From Candidatus Dormiibacterota bacterium (GTDB lineage Bacteria; Chloroflexota; Dormibacteria; Dormibacterales; Dormibacteraceae), in assembly GCA_024280995.1 (NCBI GenBank), contig JAMXLM010000018.1, forward strand, positions 248,001 to 312,000: DNA of 64,000 bases. Direction: 5' to 3'. Below the pieces are notes generated by a model. That model was given only the letters and a program-made list of their open reading frames with translations. It was not told the DNA's origin and did no database searches. The translations under genes and the position numbers were made by a program. This document shows, piece by piece, positions 43,387 through 51,592 of the stretch; position 1 is the first letter of the stretch, and every line of letters begins with the position of its first letter.

Positions 43387-43992
43387 ATGCAGGTTTCAAG
43401 TGCGGCCCGGCCAGTCGTGATCAAGACGGCGATCAACTTCGCCGGATTCTGGCTTCGGCTGCTCGCGTGGCTGATCGACTACACGGTCCTCTCCGGCATT
43501 TACTTCTCGATCTACGTCGCCGTTCGCATCCTCGCGCCCGACCAGTTCGGGTCAGGGCCGGTGGTGGTCAACGGCCAGGTCGACGAGACCGCGCTCGTCT
43601 CCACGGTTGTCGCGTTGAGCAATGTCGCGGCGGTCTGCGCCGCGATCGGCTGGGCCTACTTCGTCATCCTGGAGAGCTCGCCCGCGAGGGGAACGTTGGG
43701 AAAGCTGGCGCTCGGCCTTTACGTCGCCGACATACACGGCGACCAGCTCAGCTTCTGGAGAGCCCTCGCCCGCAACCTGCTCAAGTCCTTCTCGAACCTG
43801 CTCTTGGGGCTCGGGTGGGTGATGGCCGCGTTCACCCCGCGCAAGCAAGCGCTTCACGACATGCTCGCGGGAACCCTGGTATTGCGGAAGTCGAATTACC
43901 TCGTGATCGGTCGCGAGCGCCCGACGGAGCCTGGCGACCACTGGGACGGAACACGTTGGGTGGCCTCGGTGCCACCGCTGGAGGGTCGGTAG
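43387..43992 (+). CDS. RDD-family membrane protein
   Basis: A 201-residue membrane protein with the RDD pattern: FAGFWLRLLAWLIDYTVLSGIYFSIYV (Arg and Asp in TM1), a second TM (LSNVAAVCAAIGWAYFVILES), GTLGKLALGLYVADIHGDQLSFWRALARNLLK, and LHDMLAGTLVLRK at the end. RDD proteins are poorly understood; some are linked to ion exchange. The tail, EPGDHWDGTRWVASVP, resembles a short Trp-containing motif found in DUF2510-like proteins. Its stop abuts the CpaB gene start, so it is probably the first gene of the Tad operon. Confidence 0.85.
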   Translation: MQVSSAARPVVIKTAINFAGFWLRLLAWLIDYTVLSGIYFSIYVAVRILAPDQFGSGPVVVNGQVDETALVSTVVALSNVAAVCAAIGWAYFVILESSPARGTLGKLALGLYVADIHGDQLSFWRALARNLLKSFSNLLLGLGWVMAAFTPRKQALHDMLAGTLVLRKSNYLVIGRERPTEPGDHWDGTRWVASVPPLEGR

Positions 43993-44826
43993 ATGGCAGT
44001 TGTTGGACAGGCAAGACCCGGGGTTCCGATGAACGTCCGCACCCCGAACATCAGGACGCCGCTGTTCATCCTGGGCGTGGCGCTGGCGCTCGTCGCGTTC
44101 CTGGTGATGCTCACGTTCGGCCTTCTCTTCGCGAACAAGGCCGGCTCGGGCACCCAGGTGCAGGTGGTGGTCGCTGCGAAGCCGATCGAGGCGCGTCAAT
44201 CGATAACCGCCGACCTGCTGACGACCAGGTCGCTGCCCGCGAGCAGCGTCGGGCCTGGAGCGTTCACCAGGCTCGGGGACCTGAACGGCGATTCCGCCAT
44301 CGTCTCGATCCCTGCCGGCCAGGTGATCAGCTCCAACCTCGTCACCGCCAACCAGGACCTGTTGACGGCCACCGCCAACCCATACCTGCCGATCCCACAA
44401 GGCTGGGTCGCGACCACGTTTTCGACGAACGAGGTGCAGGGTGTCGGCGGATACATCGCACAGGGCGACTACATCAACATCGTCGCCACCCTCAACACCA
44501 CGGTCTTCACTTCGCTCAACCCGCGCACGGTGACCCGGACCGTGTTCACGAACGTGCACGTGATCCGGATCGGCCCCGACGCGACGCTCGTCAAGCAGGG
44601 CCAGGGCCAGGGGCTGACCAGCAGCATCACCGTCGTGATGACGTCGTGTGACGCCGCGTACATGAACTGGCTCGCCACCGTCGGAACGATCAAGTACGAG
44701 CTGCTGAACTACAAGGACTACAACACCGTCACGCCCCAGCCGGACGCCAGCTGCCCGGTGGACTCACTGCCGCCAACCGTCGGTCCAAAGCAGGTCCAGG
44801 CGCGCTGGGACTTCCTGGCCGGATAG
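43993..44826 (+). CDS. cpaB: Flp pilus assembly protein CpaB/RcpC-like (SAF domain)
   Basis: A 277-residue protein with one N-terminal TM (PLFILGVALALVAFLVMLTFGLLFA), then a SAF domain (VVVAAKPIEARQSITADLLTTRSLPAS) and the RcpC-type region (GWVATTFSTNEVQGVGGYIAQGDYINIVATLN). CpaB/RcpC normally lies near the secretin or cell-envelope part of Tad pili and may bind the wall. No secretin gene is present here. ATG 44029 is an alternative start nearer the TM segment. It begins the machinery part of the Tad operon. Confidence 0.85.
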   Translation: MAVVGQARPGVPMNVRTPNIRTPLFILGVALALVAFLVMLTFGLLFANKAGSGTQVQVVVAAKPIEARQSITADLLTTRSLPASSVGPGAFTRLGDLNGDSAIVSIPAGQVISSNLVTANQDLLTATANPYLPIPQGWVATTFSTNEVQGVGGYIAQGDYINIVATLNTTVFTSLNPRTVTRTVFTNVHVIRIGPDATLVKQGQGQGLTSSITVVMTSCDAAYMNWLATVGTIKYELLNYKDYNTVTPQPDASCPVDSLPPTVGPKQVQARWDFLAG

Positions 44827-44848
44827 AGGGGCAGAGGCAATTTCCACA

Positions 44849-46225
44849 ATGAGGCCGCGTCCAACAGTCGCCAGGCTCGAGGAGCCGATGCCGGGAAGGC
44901 CCGTCCTCGCAACCGAGGGGCGCCGAGATCCGTCGTCGCAGAAACGTCACGACCGCCCGGCGCTCGCCTTCCACGACATGGTCTCGCGCGTCAGCACCAT
45001 GGAGCTGGCGCCGGTCTTCTTCAGCCTGCCCGATACGACGCTGCGCGCCCTGGCGCGGCGCGCGCGGCGCCTCAGGTTCAACGCCGGCGACATGATCCTC
45101 TACCAGGGCGAGCCCGGCGACACCATCTTTTTCATCGAGCGCGGCCGCTGTCGCGTGGTGGTCGAGAAGTCGGTAGGCGTGGTCACGGTTGCCCTTCTCG
45201 CGGACGGGGACATATTCGGCGAGAGCGCTTGCCTCCTCAACCGCCCGCAGCAGGCGTCCATCTACGCGCAGACGGAGTGCTACCTGCTCGCAATCGACCG
45301 GCAGAGCCTGCAATTGGTGATGGCGAGCAGGGAGCACGAGGCGCTCGACAAGCTTCGTGCGCTCGCCGAGCAGCGGTTCTCCGCCTACGCGGACGCCAGC
45401 ATCCAGGCGACCTGGAGCCTCCTCCTGCACGAGGCGACGGTGGTGGCGGTGTATTCGCCCAAAGGCGGGTCCGGCGGCACGACGATCTCGCTCAACCTGG
45501 TCGGTGCGCTGGCGCGCAAGTACCCGGGCGAGGTCCTGTTGTTGGACCTCGACTTTCCGTACTCGCACTCTGCGCTCCTCGCGGGCCTGATCCCGACAAG
45601 CTGCCTGGCGCGAATGGGGGCGCTGCCGCAGGAGTCGTTCGAAGAGGTCCTGCTGAGTGCGGTCCTCTACCACGCGGGCGGTCCGATGATCCTTCCGGGC
45701 GCGCTCCGGCCCGAGGAGGCGGACGAGGTCACCCCGGAGCTCATCAACCGGGCGATCACGGTTCTGCGGAAATCGTTCCGCTACGTGGTCGTGGACCTCG
45801 GCGTGACGATCACAGACTCCACCCTGGCCCTGCTCGACCTGACCCAGCACGTCATCGTGGTGACCGTTCCGGAGCTTTCGGCCGTGAAGAGCACCGCGGA
45901 CGCGATGGACATCCTCCGCCGGCTCGGGACGCCTGAAGATCGGGTCACCGCGGTCCTCAACAACAGGTCGCCCAAGGGGGCGATAAGCCGCTCCGCCGTC
46001 GAGAGGTCGCTGAAGCGCGAGATCGATGTCGAGGTGTTGTTCGATGCCGGCCGGCCGGAAGAGGCCGCGGTCAACGCGCAGATCCTGAGCCTGGCCAACC
46101 CGCGAAGCGAGCTGACCAAGGGCGCCGAGGCGCTGGCCGGATTGCTCGAAGCCAAGCACGCCAGACCGGCGATCCGCGCCGGGGCGGAGCCACCGGTCCC
46201 GGCGGGAGCGGGCAAGGAGCGCTGA
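44849..46225 (+). CDS. Fusion of a cNMP-binding-like domain with a CpaE/TadZ-type ATPase
   Basis: A 458-residue protein. Residues about 50-170 form a cyclic-nucleotide-binding fold (FFSLPDTTLRALARRARRL, LYQGEPGDTIFFIERGRCRVVVE, GDIFGESACLL), but the phosphate-binding Arg after FGE is Gln134 (NRPQQASI). Residues about 195-430 form a MinD/ParA-like CpaE domain with VAVYSPKGGSGGTTISLNL, in which the signature Lys205 is kept and the P-loop Lys is Gly210. VLLLDLDFPYSHSALL is the A-prime motif. CpaE/TadZ proteins place the Tad machine in the cell. The extra domain suggests ligand control of pilus positioning or assembly. The stop overlaps the next ATG. Confidence 0.85.
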   Translation: MRPRPTVARLEEPMPGRPVLATEGRRDPSSQKRHDRPALAFHDMVSRVSTMELAPVFFSLPDTTLRALARRARRLRFNAGDMILYQGEPGDTIFFIERGRCRVVVEKSVGVVTVALLADGDIFGESACLLNRPQQASIYAQTECYLLAIDRQSLQLVMASREHEALDKLRALAEQRFSAYADASIQATWSLLLHEATVVAVYSPKGGSGGTTISLNLVGALARKYPGEVLLLDLDFPYSHSALLAGLIPTSCLARMGALPQESFEEVLLSAVLYHAGGPMILPGALRPEEADEVTPELINRAITVLRKSFRYVVVDLGVTITDSTLALLDLTQHVIVVTVPELSAVKSTADAMDILRRLGTPEDRVTAVLNNRSPKGAISRSAVERSLKREIDVEVLFDAGRPEEAAVNAQILSLANPRSELTKGAEALAGLLEAKHARPAIRAGAEPPVPAGAGKER

Positions 46226-47103
46226 TGCCTCCCTCTCCCGCCGGCGTGATCGTCCAGGCTCAAGCCGGCCTGCGGCGCAGCGCCGTTCGCCGCCAGCTGC
46301 GGGCGGTCGCGTCCGGCGCGACGGACGTCCTGTCGATAAACGTCGAGGACAACGGAGTCGACGTCGGCGCGCTTGTCGAAGAGGCGACGCGAGGAGCGCG
46401 TTTGGACGGCCAGGAGCTGCAGAGACTGCGCGTGGGCTTCCTCAACTCGGGCACCGCCGACCGGGTCGTCGCGCAGATGACGGGCAAGAGCCCGGACCAG
46501 CGCATCAGCGGTGCGCGGGTGCTCGGCGCGCTGCGCATGTACGACGGGATTCCCTGGCTCGCCGGGCTCCTTGAATCGCGAGAGCATAAGGTGGCCGACG
46601 CGGCGGCGCGGGCGCTCGGCAAGATCGGCGGCGCAAACAGCGCGGCCGCGATCGTCACGGCCATCCACCGCAGGGGCACCAATCGCCGGCTGGTCGCCGA
46701 GCTCGCGCGGTCCGCACCCGACCTGTTCATCGAAAGCGCGCTCCGGGACGGGCACCGTCCCTCCGTCCGGCCTTCGCTCGTCATGGCGGCCGGATTGCGC
46801 CGGCGACGGGCGGCCATCGCTCCGCTGATCGAGGTGTTGGAGAGAGGCACCCGCCGCGAGCGAGCCATCGCATGCCGCGCGCTGGGATGGATTGGTGCGA
46901 CGTCGGCCATCCCGGTCATCGACGCCGCGCTGATGGACCCCAACTGGCGGATCCGAATGTCCGCGGCAAAGGCGCTTGGGGCGCTGCGCGCAATCGCGGC
47001 ACAGAACGACTTGAAATACACGACCCTCGACCGCAACGCGCGCGTGAGGGAGGCGGCTCGGCTTGCCTTGAACCGGCTCGGAGGGCGCGCTCATGGCGCT
47101 TAA
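46225..47103 (+). CDS. HEAT-repeat protein in the Tad operon
   Basis: A 292-residue soluble protein. After about 85 residues it shows helical HEAT/PBS-lyase-type repeats: DQRISGARVLGALRMYDGIPWLAGLLES, REHKVADAAARALGKIGGANSAAAIV, RRERAIACRALGWIGATSAIPVIDAALM and NWRIRMSAAKALGALRAIA. Such repeats form a curved scaffold for protein binding. The ATG overlaps the upstream stop (TGATG), and the 3' end overlaps the cpaF start by 11 bases. Tight coupling on both sides implies a role in the Tad machine, perhaps bridging CpaE and CpaF. It is not part of standard Tad gene sets. Confidence 0.8.
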   Translation: MPPSPAGVIVQAQAGLRRSAVRRQLRAVASGATDVLSINVEDNGVDVGALVEEATRGARLDGQELQRLRVGFLNSGTADRVVAQMTGKSPDQRISGARVLGALRMYDGIPWLAGLLESREHKVADAAARALGKIGGANSAAAIVTAIHRRGTNRRLVAELARSAPDLFIESALRDGHRPSVRPSLVMAAGLRRRRAAIAPLIEVLERGTRRERAIACRALGWIGATSAIPVIDAALMDPNWRIRMSAAKALGALRAIAAQNDLKYTTLDRNARVREAARLALNRLGGRAHGA

Positions 47104-48520
47104 GGACAGGCTCGAGGCTCGGCGACGCCCCGAGCCGGCTGAGGTCTCATCCGCGGAGGTCGGCCTCAGCGTGATCGAGGGCATGCGTCCGGAGCCCAAA
47201 CCGGTTCAACAGCAGAAGCCGGCCGAAGAGGACGCACAGCGGACAAACCGCGCAGCTTCGTCCGTCACCACGGCGAAGGCCGCGATTCACGCGCTGCTCG
47301 TCGAGCGGCATGCGGACGACATCGACATCACGGACCGGGCCGGTGTCCGGGCGCGGATCACGAGCGTGGCCGACGAGCACGTCAAGAGCGCCGGCATCGC
47401 CATCAACCGTCTCGACTACGGCCACCTGATCGACGCCCTTCTCGACGAAGTCCTCGGCCTCGGCCCGCTGCAGCCGCTTCTCGAGGATCCGGCCGTCAGC
47501 GAGATCATGGTGAACCACCCGCACCAGATCTACGTGGAGCGCAAGGGCCGGGTGAGCCTGAGCCCCGTCGTGTTCGAGACCGCCGCCCAGCTGCGCCAGG
47601 TCATCGACCGGATCGTGAGCACGGTCGGCCGTCGCGTCGACGAGAGCTCGCCGATGTGCGATGCGCGCCTACGCGACGGCTCGCGGGTCAACGTAGTCCT
47701 TCCTCCGCTGGCGATCGACGGCCCATGCCTGACGATCAGAAAGTTCTCGCGCGACAAGCTTCAGCCCGAGGACCTGCTGGCGATGGGCAGCGCGACCACG
47801 GAGATGATCCAGTTCCTGGACGCGGCGGTGCGAAGCCGGCTCAGCATCCTCGTCTCCGGCGGCACGTCCTCCGGCAAGACGACGTTGCTCAACATCCTCT
47901 CGGGATTCATCCCGCCGGACGAGCGCATCGTCACGGTCGAGGATTCGGCCGAGCTGCAGCTCCGCCAGTCGCACGTGATCCGCCTCGAGTCGCGGCCGCC
48001 CAACGTCGAGGGCAAGGGCGCGATCGAGATCCGCGACCTCGTCCGCAACGCCCTGCGGATGCGCCCCGACCGAATCATCGTCGGCGAGTGCCGTGGTGGC
48101 GAGGCGCTCGACATGCTCCAGGCGATGAACACCGGGCATGAAGGGTCGATGAGCACCGTGCACGCGAACAGCAGCTACGACGCGTTCGGACGCCTCGAGA
48201 CGATGGTCATGATGGCCGGCGCGGAACTGCCCTCGCGAGCCATCCAGAAGCAGGTCTCGTCCGCGATCGACCTCGTCGTCCAGGCGGAACGTGTGCGGGG
48301 AGGCGCGCGGAAGATCGTCAACATCACCGAGGTCACGGGCCTCGGAGACGGCGAGATCCAGATGCAGGATCTTTTCGTCTACCGCCAGACCGGCATCGAC
48401 GCGGAAGGCAACGCACGGGGCTTCCACACCGCGACCGGCAAGAGGTCGATTCACCTCGACCACTTCGCGCAGCGCGGCGAGAGAGTGTCCGAAGCGATCT
48501 TCGAGCCGGCGGTCGTCTGA
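47093..48520 (+). CDS. cpaF: Tad secretion ATPase CpaF/TadA
   Basis: A 475-residue GspE-superfamily ATPase. The N-terminal helical domain carries [31 protein letters not shown]. Walker A is [19 protein letters not shown], with the Asp box [12 protein letters not shown], Walker [34 protein letters not shown] and [14 protein letters not shown] following. CpaF/TadA forms the hexameric motor for Flp pilin assembly. The first 90 residues are charged and probably flexible. It is followed directly by TadB and TadC genes. A second, shorter CpaF is encoded 5.2 kb downstream. Confidence 0.94.
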   Translation: MALKDRLEARRRPEPAEVSSAEVGLSVIEGMRPEPKPVQQQKPAEEDAQRTNRAASSVTTAKAAIHALLVERHADDIDITDRAGVRARITSVADEHVKSAGIAINRLDYGHLIDALLDEVLGLGPLQPLLEDPAVSEIMVNHPHQIYVERKGRVSLSPVVFETAAQLRQVIDRIVSTVGRRVDESSPMCDARLRDGSRVNVVLPPLAIDGPCLTIRKFSRDKLQPEDLLAMGSATTEMIQFLDAAVRSRLSILVSGGTSSGKTTLLNILSGFIPPDERIVTVEDSAELQLRQSHVIRLESRPPNVEGKGAIEIRDLVRNALRMRPDRIIVGECRGGEALDMLQAMNTGHEGSMSTVHANSSYDAFGRLETMVMMAGAELPSRAIQKQVSSAIDLVVQAERVRGGARKIVNITEVTGLGDGEIQMQDLFVYRQTGIDAEGNARGFHTATGKRSIHLDHFAQRGERVSEAIFEPAVV

Positions 48521-48521
48521 G

Positions 48522-49463
48522 ATGGGGATCGTCATCCTCGTCTCCGCCGTGGCCGCCGCCGGTGTGCTCATCGCGGGAATCGCGGTGGCGCTGCCGGCCG
48601 CCTCGTCCGCCGGTAGGGCTCGCTGGGAGACCATCTCTGCGCCAAAGTCACTTCGGACCCGGATCAGCCAGCCGTTCGAGGCGCTGGCGGACCGAAGCAA
48701 CCGCCAGCACAGGCTCAACGGGGGTCTCACGGTCGCCGAGCACCTCGCTCGGGCGGACCTGAAGCTACGCACCGCGGAGTTCGTGATGATCCAGGTCGGG
48801 CTCCTTGTCGGCGGAGCACTCCTTGCGCTGTGGCGATTCGGGTTCTCGCCGCAGTTCGTGATCGCCGGCGTGGTGGCGTACCTGATCCCGATGCGGGTCG
48901 TGAAGTTTCGCCAGCGGCGGCGCCTCACCAAGTTCAACAGCCGGCTTCCGGACACCCTCAGCCTCCTCTCCAACGCGATGAAGGCGGGGCTGTCGCTGCC
49001 GCAAGCCATCGAGTCTGTGGCCAAGAACGCATCGGCTCCAATCTCGGACGAGCTGGAACGGGTCGTCCGAGAGACCAAGCTCGGCAGCTCGACCCCGGCC
49101 GCGCTCGCCAACATGGTGCGGCGCGTCGGGAGCGAGGACCTGGACCTGATCGTGACCGCGATAGCCATCCAGGCGAACGTGGGCGGCAACCTGGCCCGGA
49201 TCCTGGACGGCATCTCGCACACGATCCGGCAGCGGGTTCAGATCAAAGCTCAGATCGGGGCGATGACCGCCCAGATGCGAGCGTCCGGCTGGATCATCAC
49301 CCTACTGCCGTTCATCGTCGCGGCGATCCTCAACGTCGTCACTCCGAGCTACTTCCGCGTGATGTTCACCGAGCCGTTCGGCCGCGTTCTCCTCGTGCTG
49401 GCCGGGATCTCGATCTTCATCGGCAACGTCTTCGTTCGCCGAATCACGAACTTCAGGATCTGA
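48522..49463 (+). CDS. tadB: Tad inner-membrane protein TadB
   Basis: A 313-residue protein starting at ATG 48522, one base after the cpaF stop; the longer frame from 48291 lies inside cpaF. The N-terminal TM is IVILVSAVAAAGVLIAGIAVAL, followed by a TM pair around 90-135. The T2SSF domain is FNSRLPDTLSLLSNAMKAGLSLPQAIESVA to NLARILDGISHTIRQR, and the C-terminal TMs are WIITLLPFIVAAILNVVTP and VLLVLAGISIFIGNVFV. It is the membrane platform for the CpaF motor, paired with TadC. Confidence 0.92.
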   Translation: MGIVILVSAVAAAGVLIAGIAVALPAASSAGRARWETISAPKSLRTRISQPFEALADRSNRQHRLNGGLTVAEHLARADLKLRTAEFVMIQVGLLVGGALLALWRFGFSPQFVIAGVVAYLIPMRVVKFRQRRRLTKFNSRLPDTLSLLSNAMKAGLSLPQAIESVAKNASAPISDELERVVRETKLGSSTPAALANMVRRVGSEDLDLIVTAIAIQANVGGNLARILDGISHTIRQRVQIKAQIGAMTAQMRASGWIITLLPFIVAAILNVVTPSYFRVMFTEPFGRVLLVLAGISIFIGNVFVRRITNFRI

Positions 49464-49464
49464 G

Positions 49465-50400
49465 ATGGCAGCTCTCTACGTCGCGACGATCCTGGGCGCG
49501 ATGGCGGCGCTCGGCGTGTTCATCACGGTGTGGAGCACGATGCCGCAAGGCCCGACCAACGCCGACGTCGTCGAGGGGCGCCTGCGTGTTTACGAGACTG
49601 GCCTGCCGCTGACGGTGGCCGATATCGAGCTCCGCCAGCCCTTCATGGATCGCGTCGTCAAACCCGCGCTCAAGCGAGTCGGACGCCTGGTGGAGCAATC
49701 GACGCCCGAGAAGGTGAGGCAGAAGATCACGACCGACCTGCAGGTGGCGGGTCACCCAGGGGGCATGACGGCGGGAGATCTGATCGCGGTGCGCTACGTG
49801 ACGGCGGTTCTGCTTTGCATCCTCGGCCTCCTTGTCGGCGCGATGCTGCAGAACCCGATCACCCTCGCGGTTCTTGCGGCCACCGGAACGCTGTCGGGTC
49901 TGTACGGCCCGATGATCTGGCTGCGGCTCAAGCTTGCCGGCCGCCGCGCCGAGATTCAGGCGGACCTCCCCGACGTGATCGACGTGCTTGTCGTCTGCGT
50001 CGAGGCCGGCCTGACTTTCGAAGCCGCGATGGAAAAGGTGGTCGAGAAATACGACCACGGCCTCGCCGCCGAGTTCGGCAGAGTCATGCAGGAGATCCGG
50101 ATCGGCCGGCCGCGGCTGGAGGCGCTCAACGACATGGGCCAGCGCAGCGGCGTGGAGGACCTGAACAACTTCGTCCAGGCGATCATCCAGTCGGAGCAGC
50201 TGGGGTCCGGCGTCAGCAAGATCCTTCGCATCCAGTCGGACGAGATTCGCCTCCGCCGGTTCGTCACGGCGCAGGAGCGTGGCGCGCGGGCCTCGCTGAA
50301 GATGCTGCTCCCGATGCTCGGGTGCATCTTCCCGACCCTGTGGGTGATATTGCTCGGGCCTGCCGCACTGCTGGCGATGCGCTTTTTGGCGGGCGGCTAG
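49465..50400 (+). CDS. tadC: Tad inner-membrane protein TadC
   Basis: A 311-residue T2SSF protein: an N-terminal TM, then YVTAVLLCILGLLVGAMLQNP. The domain is IQADLPDVIDVLVVCVEAGLTFEAAMEKV to FVQAIIQSEQLGSGVSKILRI, with a final TM, LGCIFPTLWVILLGPAALLAMRFL. TadC works with TadB as a heteromeric platform. The start is ATG one base after the tadB stop. Length and order (tadA-tadB-tadC) are canonical. Confidence 0.92.
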   Translation: MAALYVATILGAMAALGVFITVWSTMPQGPTNADVVEGRLRVYETGLPLTVADIELRQPFMDRVVKPALKRVGRLVEQSTPEKVRQKITTDLQVAGHPGGMTAGDLIAVRYVTAVLLCILGLLVGAMLQNPITLAVLAATGTLSGLYGPMIWLRLKLAGRRAEIQADLPDVIDVLVVCVEAGLTFEAAMEKVVEKYDHGLAAEFGRVMQEIRIGRPRLEALNDMGQRSGVEDLNNFVQAIIQSEQLGSGVSKILRIQSDEIRLRRFVTAQERGARASLKMLLPMLGCIFPTLWVILLGPAALLAMRFLAGG

Positions 50401-51036
50401 ATGCGCGGTCAGCGAGGCCAGTCCTCGGTCGAGTTCGGCGCCTCCGCGATCGTCCTGTTCCTTCTTCTGTACGGGCTGATCGACCTCGGTCGCGTCTTCT
50501 ACTTCGACGTCGGCCTTACCGGGGCCACCCGCGAGGCCGCACGGCAGGCCAGCTGGTTCTCGGTGCCGAACAACGGCAATGCGGGCAGCAACCCCAGCCT
50601 CTACGACTCCGACGGTTGGACGCAGGACCCATGCCCGTACGAGGCGAACGGCAACCCGAACGGCGATCCAAACGCTTTCCCCGGCATCAAACAGGCGGTC
50701 GACTGCAACCTCAACAAATATCACCTGCCCTCGTCGATCCTGGAGAACCCCGCGACCACGTGTCCGGACGGCACCGATGGAAACGCGAACCACAATCCGC
50801 CCTACGCCGACTCCGTCTATCCGACGACCGTCGACCAGCCGCTGCTGTTCATCTGCTACGACAACACGCCTGGCCTCGACCTGGCCACGGCGCCGGCCGA
50901 CAACTCGTTCAAGGGCCAGGACGTCAACGTGATCTTGATCATGAGCTTCGGGTTCGCGGGCGGGTTCATGCCCAGCGTCGTCGGCAGCTCGGTGCACATC
51001 GTCGCCAACACGCACATGGTCGTCGGGGGTTACTGA
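50401..51036 (+). CDS. TadE-like pseudopilin
   Basis: A 211-residue protein with the TadE signature at its N-terminus: RGQRGQSSVEFGASAIVLFL then LLYGLIDLGRVFYFDVGLTGATREAARQA, including the Glu of the pseudopilin helix. The rest is extracytoplasmic, Asn/Asp/Pro-rich with several Cys (DPCPYEANG, DCNLNKY, TTCPDG, ICYDN), which may form disulfides. TadE proteins are processed by the Tad prepilin peptidase and assist pilus assembly. The ATG directly follows the tadC stop. Confidence 0.85.
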   Translation: MRGQRGQSSVEFGASAIVLFLLLYGLIDLGRVFYFDVGLTGATREAARQASWFSVPNNGNAGSNPSLYDSDGWTQDPCPYEANGNPNGDPNAFPGIKQAVDCNLNKYHLPSSILENPATTCPDGTDGNANHNPPYADSVYPTTVDQPLLFICYDNTPGLDLATAPADNSFKGQDVNVILIMSFGFAGGFMPSVVGSSVHIVANTHMVVGGY

Positions 51037-51037
51037 G

Positions 51038-51592
51038 TTGCGCCTGCGGTTCTCGAACGGTCAGCGCTCCCAGTCGATGGTCGAGTTCGCGATCGTGGCT
51101 CCGGTCCTTCTGCTTTTGCTGTTCGGAATCGTGGACTTCGGCCGGGCGATCTACATCTACGCCACCATCAACCAGGCCGCCAACGAAGGCGCGCGCACCG
51201 CGATCCGGGCGTCCGCGCTGCTGCCAACCAACTCCGACGTGGAGACGGCGGTCAAGCGCCATGCGGTCGACGTTTCGCTCGCGAACCCGTGCCCGAACGG
51301 TCCCGTCGTTGCGGGCCAGACCCCGCCGGCGAACCAGGGGTGGCTGTACATCACCGAACCCGACGCGCCGCCGGCGGTTGAGACGCTCACCCCGACGCTG
51401 GAGAACGCCCCCGGCGGCCAGACATGGGCGAACGCGACCGGCGGCTGCAGCGCCACCAACCCCGCGCACGACCACGCCCCCCTGCAGGTGACCATCCGCT
51501 ACAACTTCGTCCCCATCACGCCGCTCATCCAGCAGGTGACGGCGAGCCACATCGTGCTCAGCGCCTCGGCGACGTACAAGACGGAGTACTGA
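51038..51592 (+). CDS. TadE-like pseudopilin
   Basis: A 184-residue protein from TTG 51038, one base past the upstream stop. The N-terminus is SNGQRSQSMVEFAIVAPVLL, then LLLFGIVDFGRAIYIYATINQAANEGARTAI, a clear TadE helix with Glu at the expected place. The exported part has four Cys-type positions (NPCPNG, GGCSATNP) and ends in beta strands (LSASATYKTEY). It is the second TadE-like gene in tandem; the two probably assemble together with the TadG-like protein. Confidence 0.87.
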   Translation: MRLRFSNGQRSQSMVEFAIVAPVLLLLLFGIVDFGRAIYIYATINQAANEGARTAIRASALLPTNSDVETAVKRHAVDVSLANPCPNGPVVAGQTPPANQGWLYITEPDAPPAVETLTPTLENAPGGQTWANATGGCSATNPAHDHAPLQVTIRYNFVPITPLIQQVTASHIVLSASATYKTEY

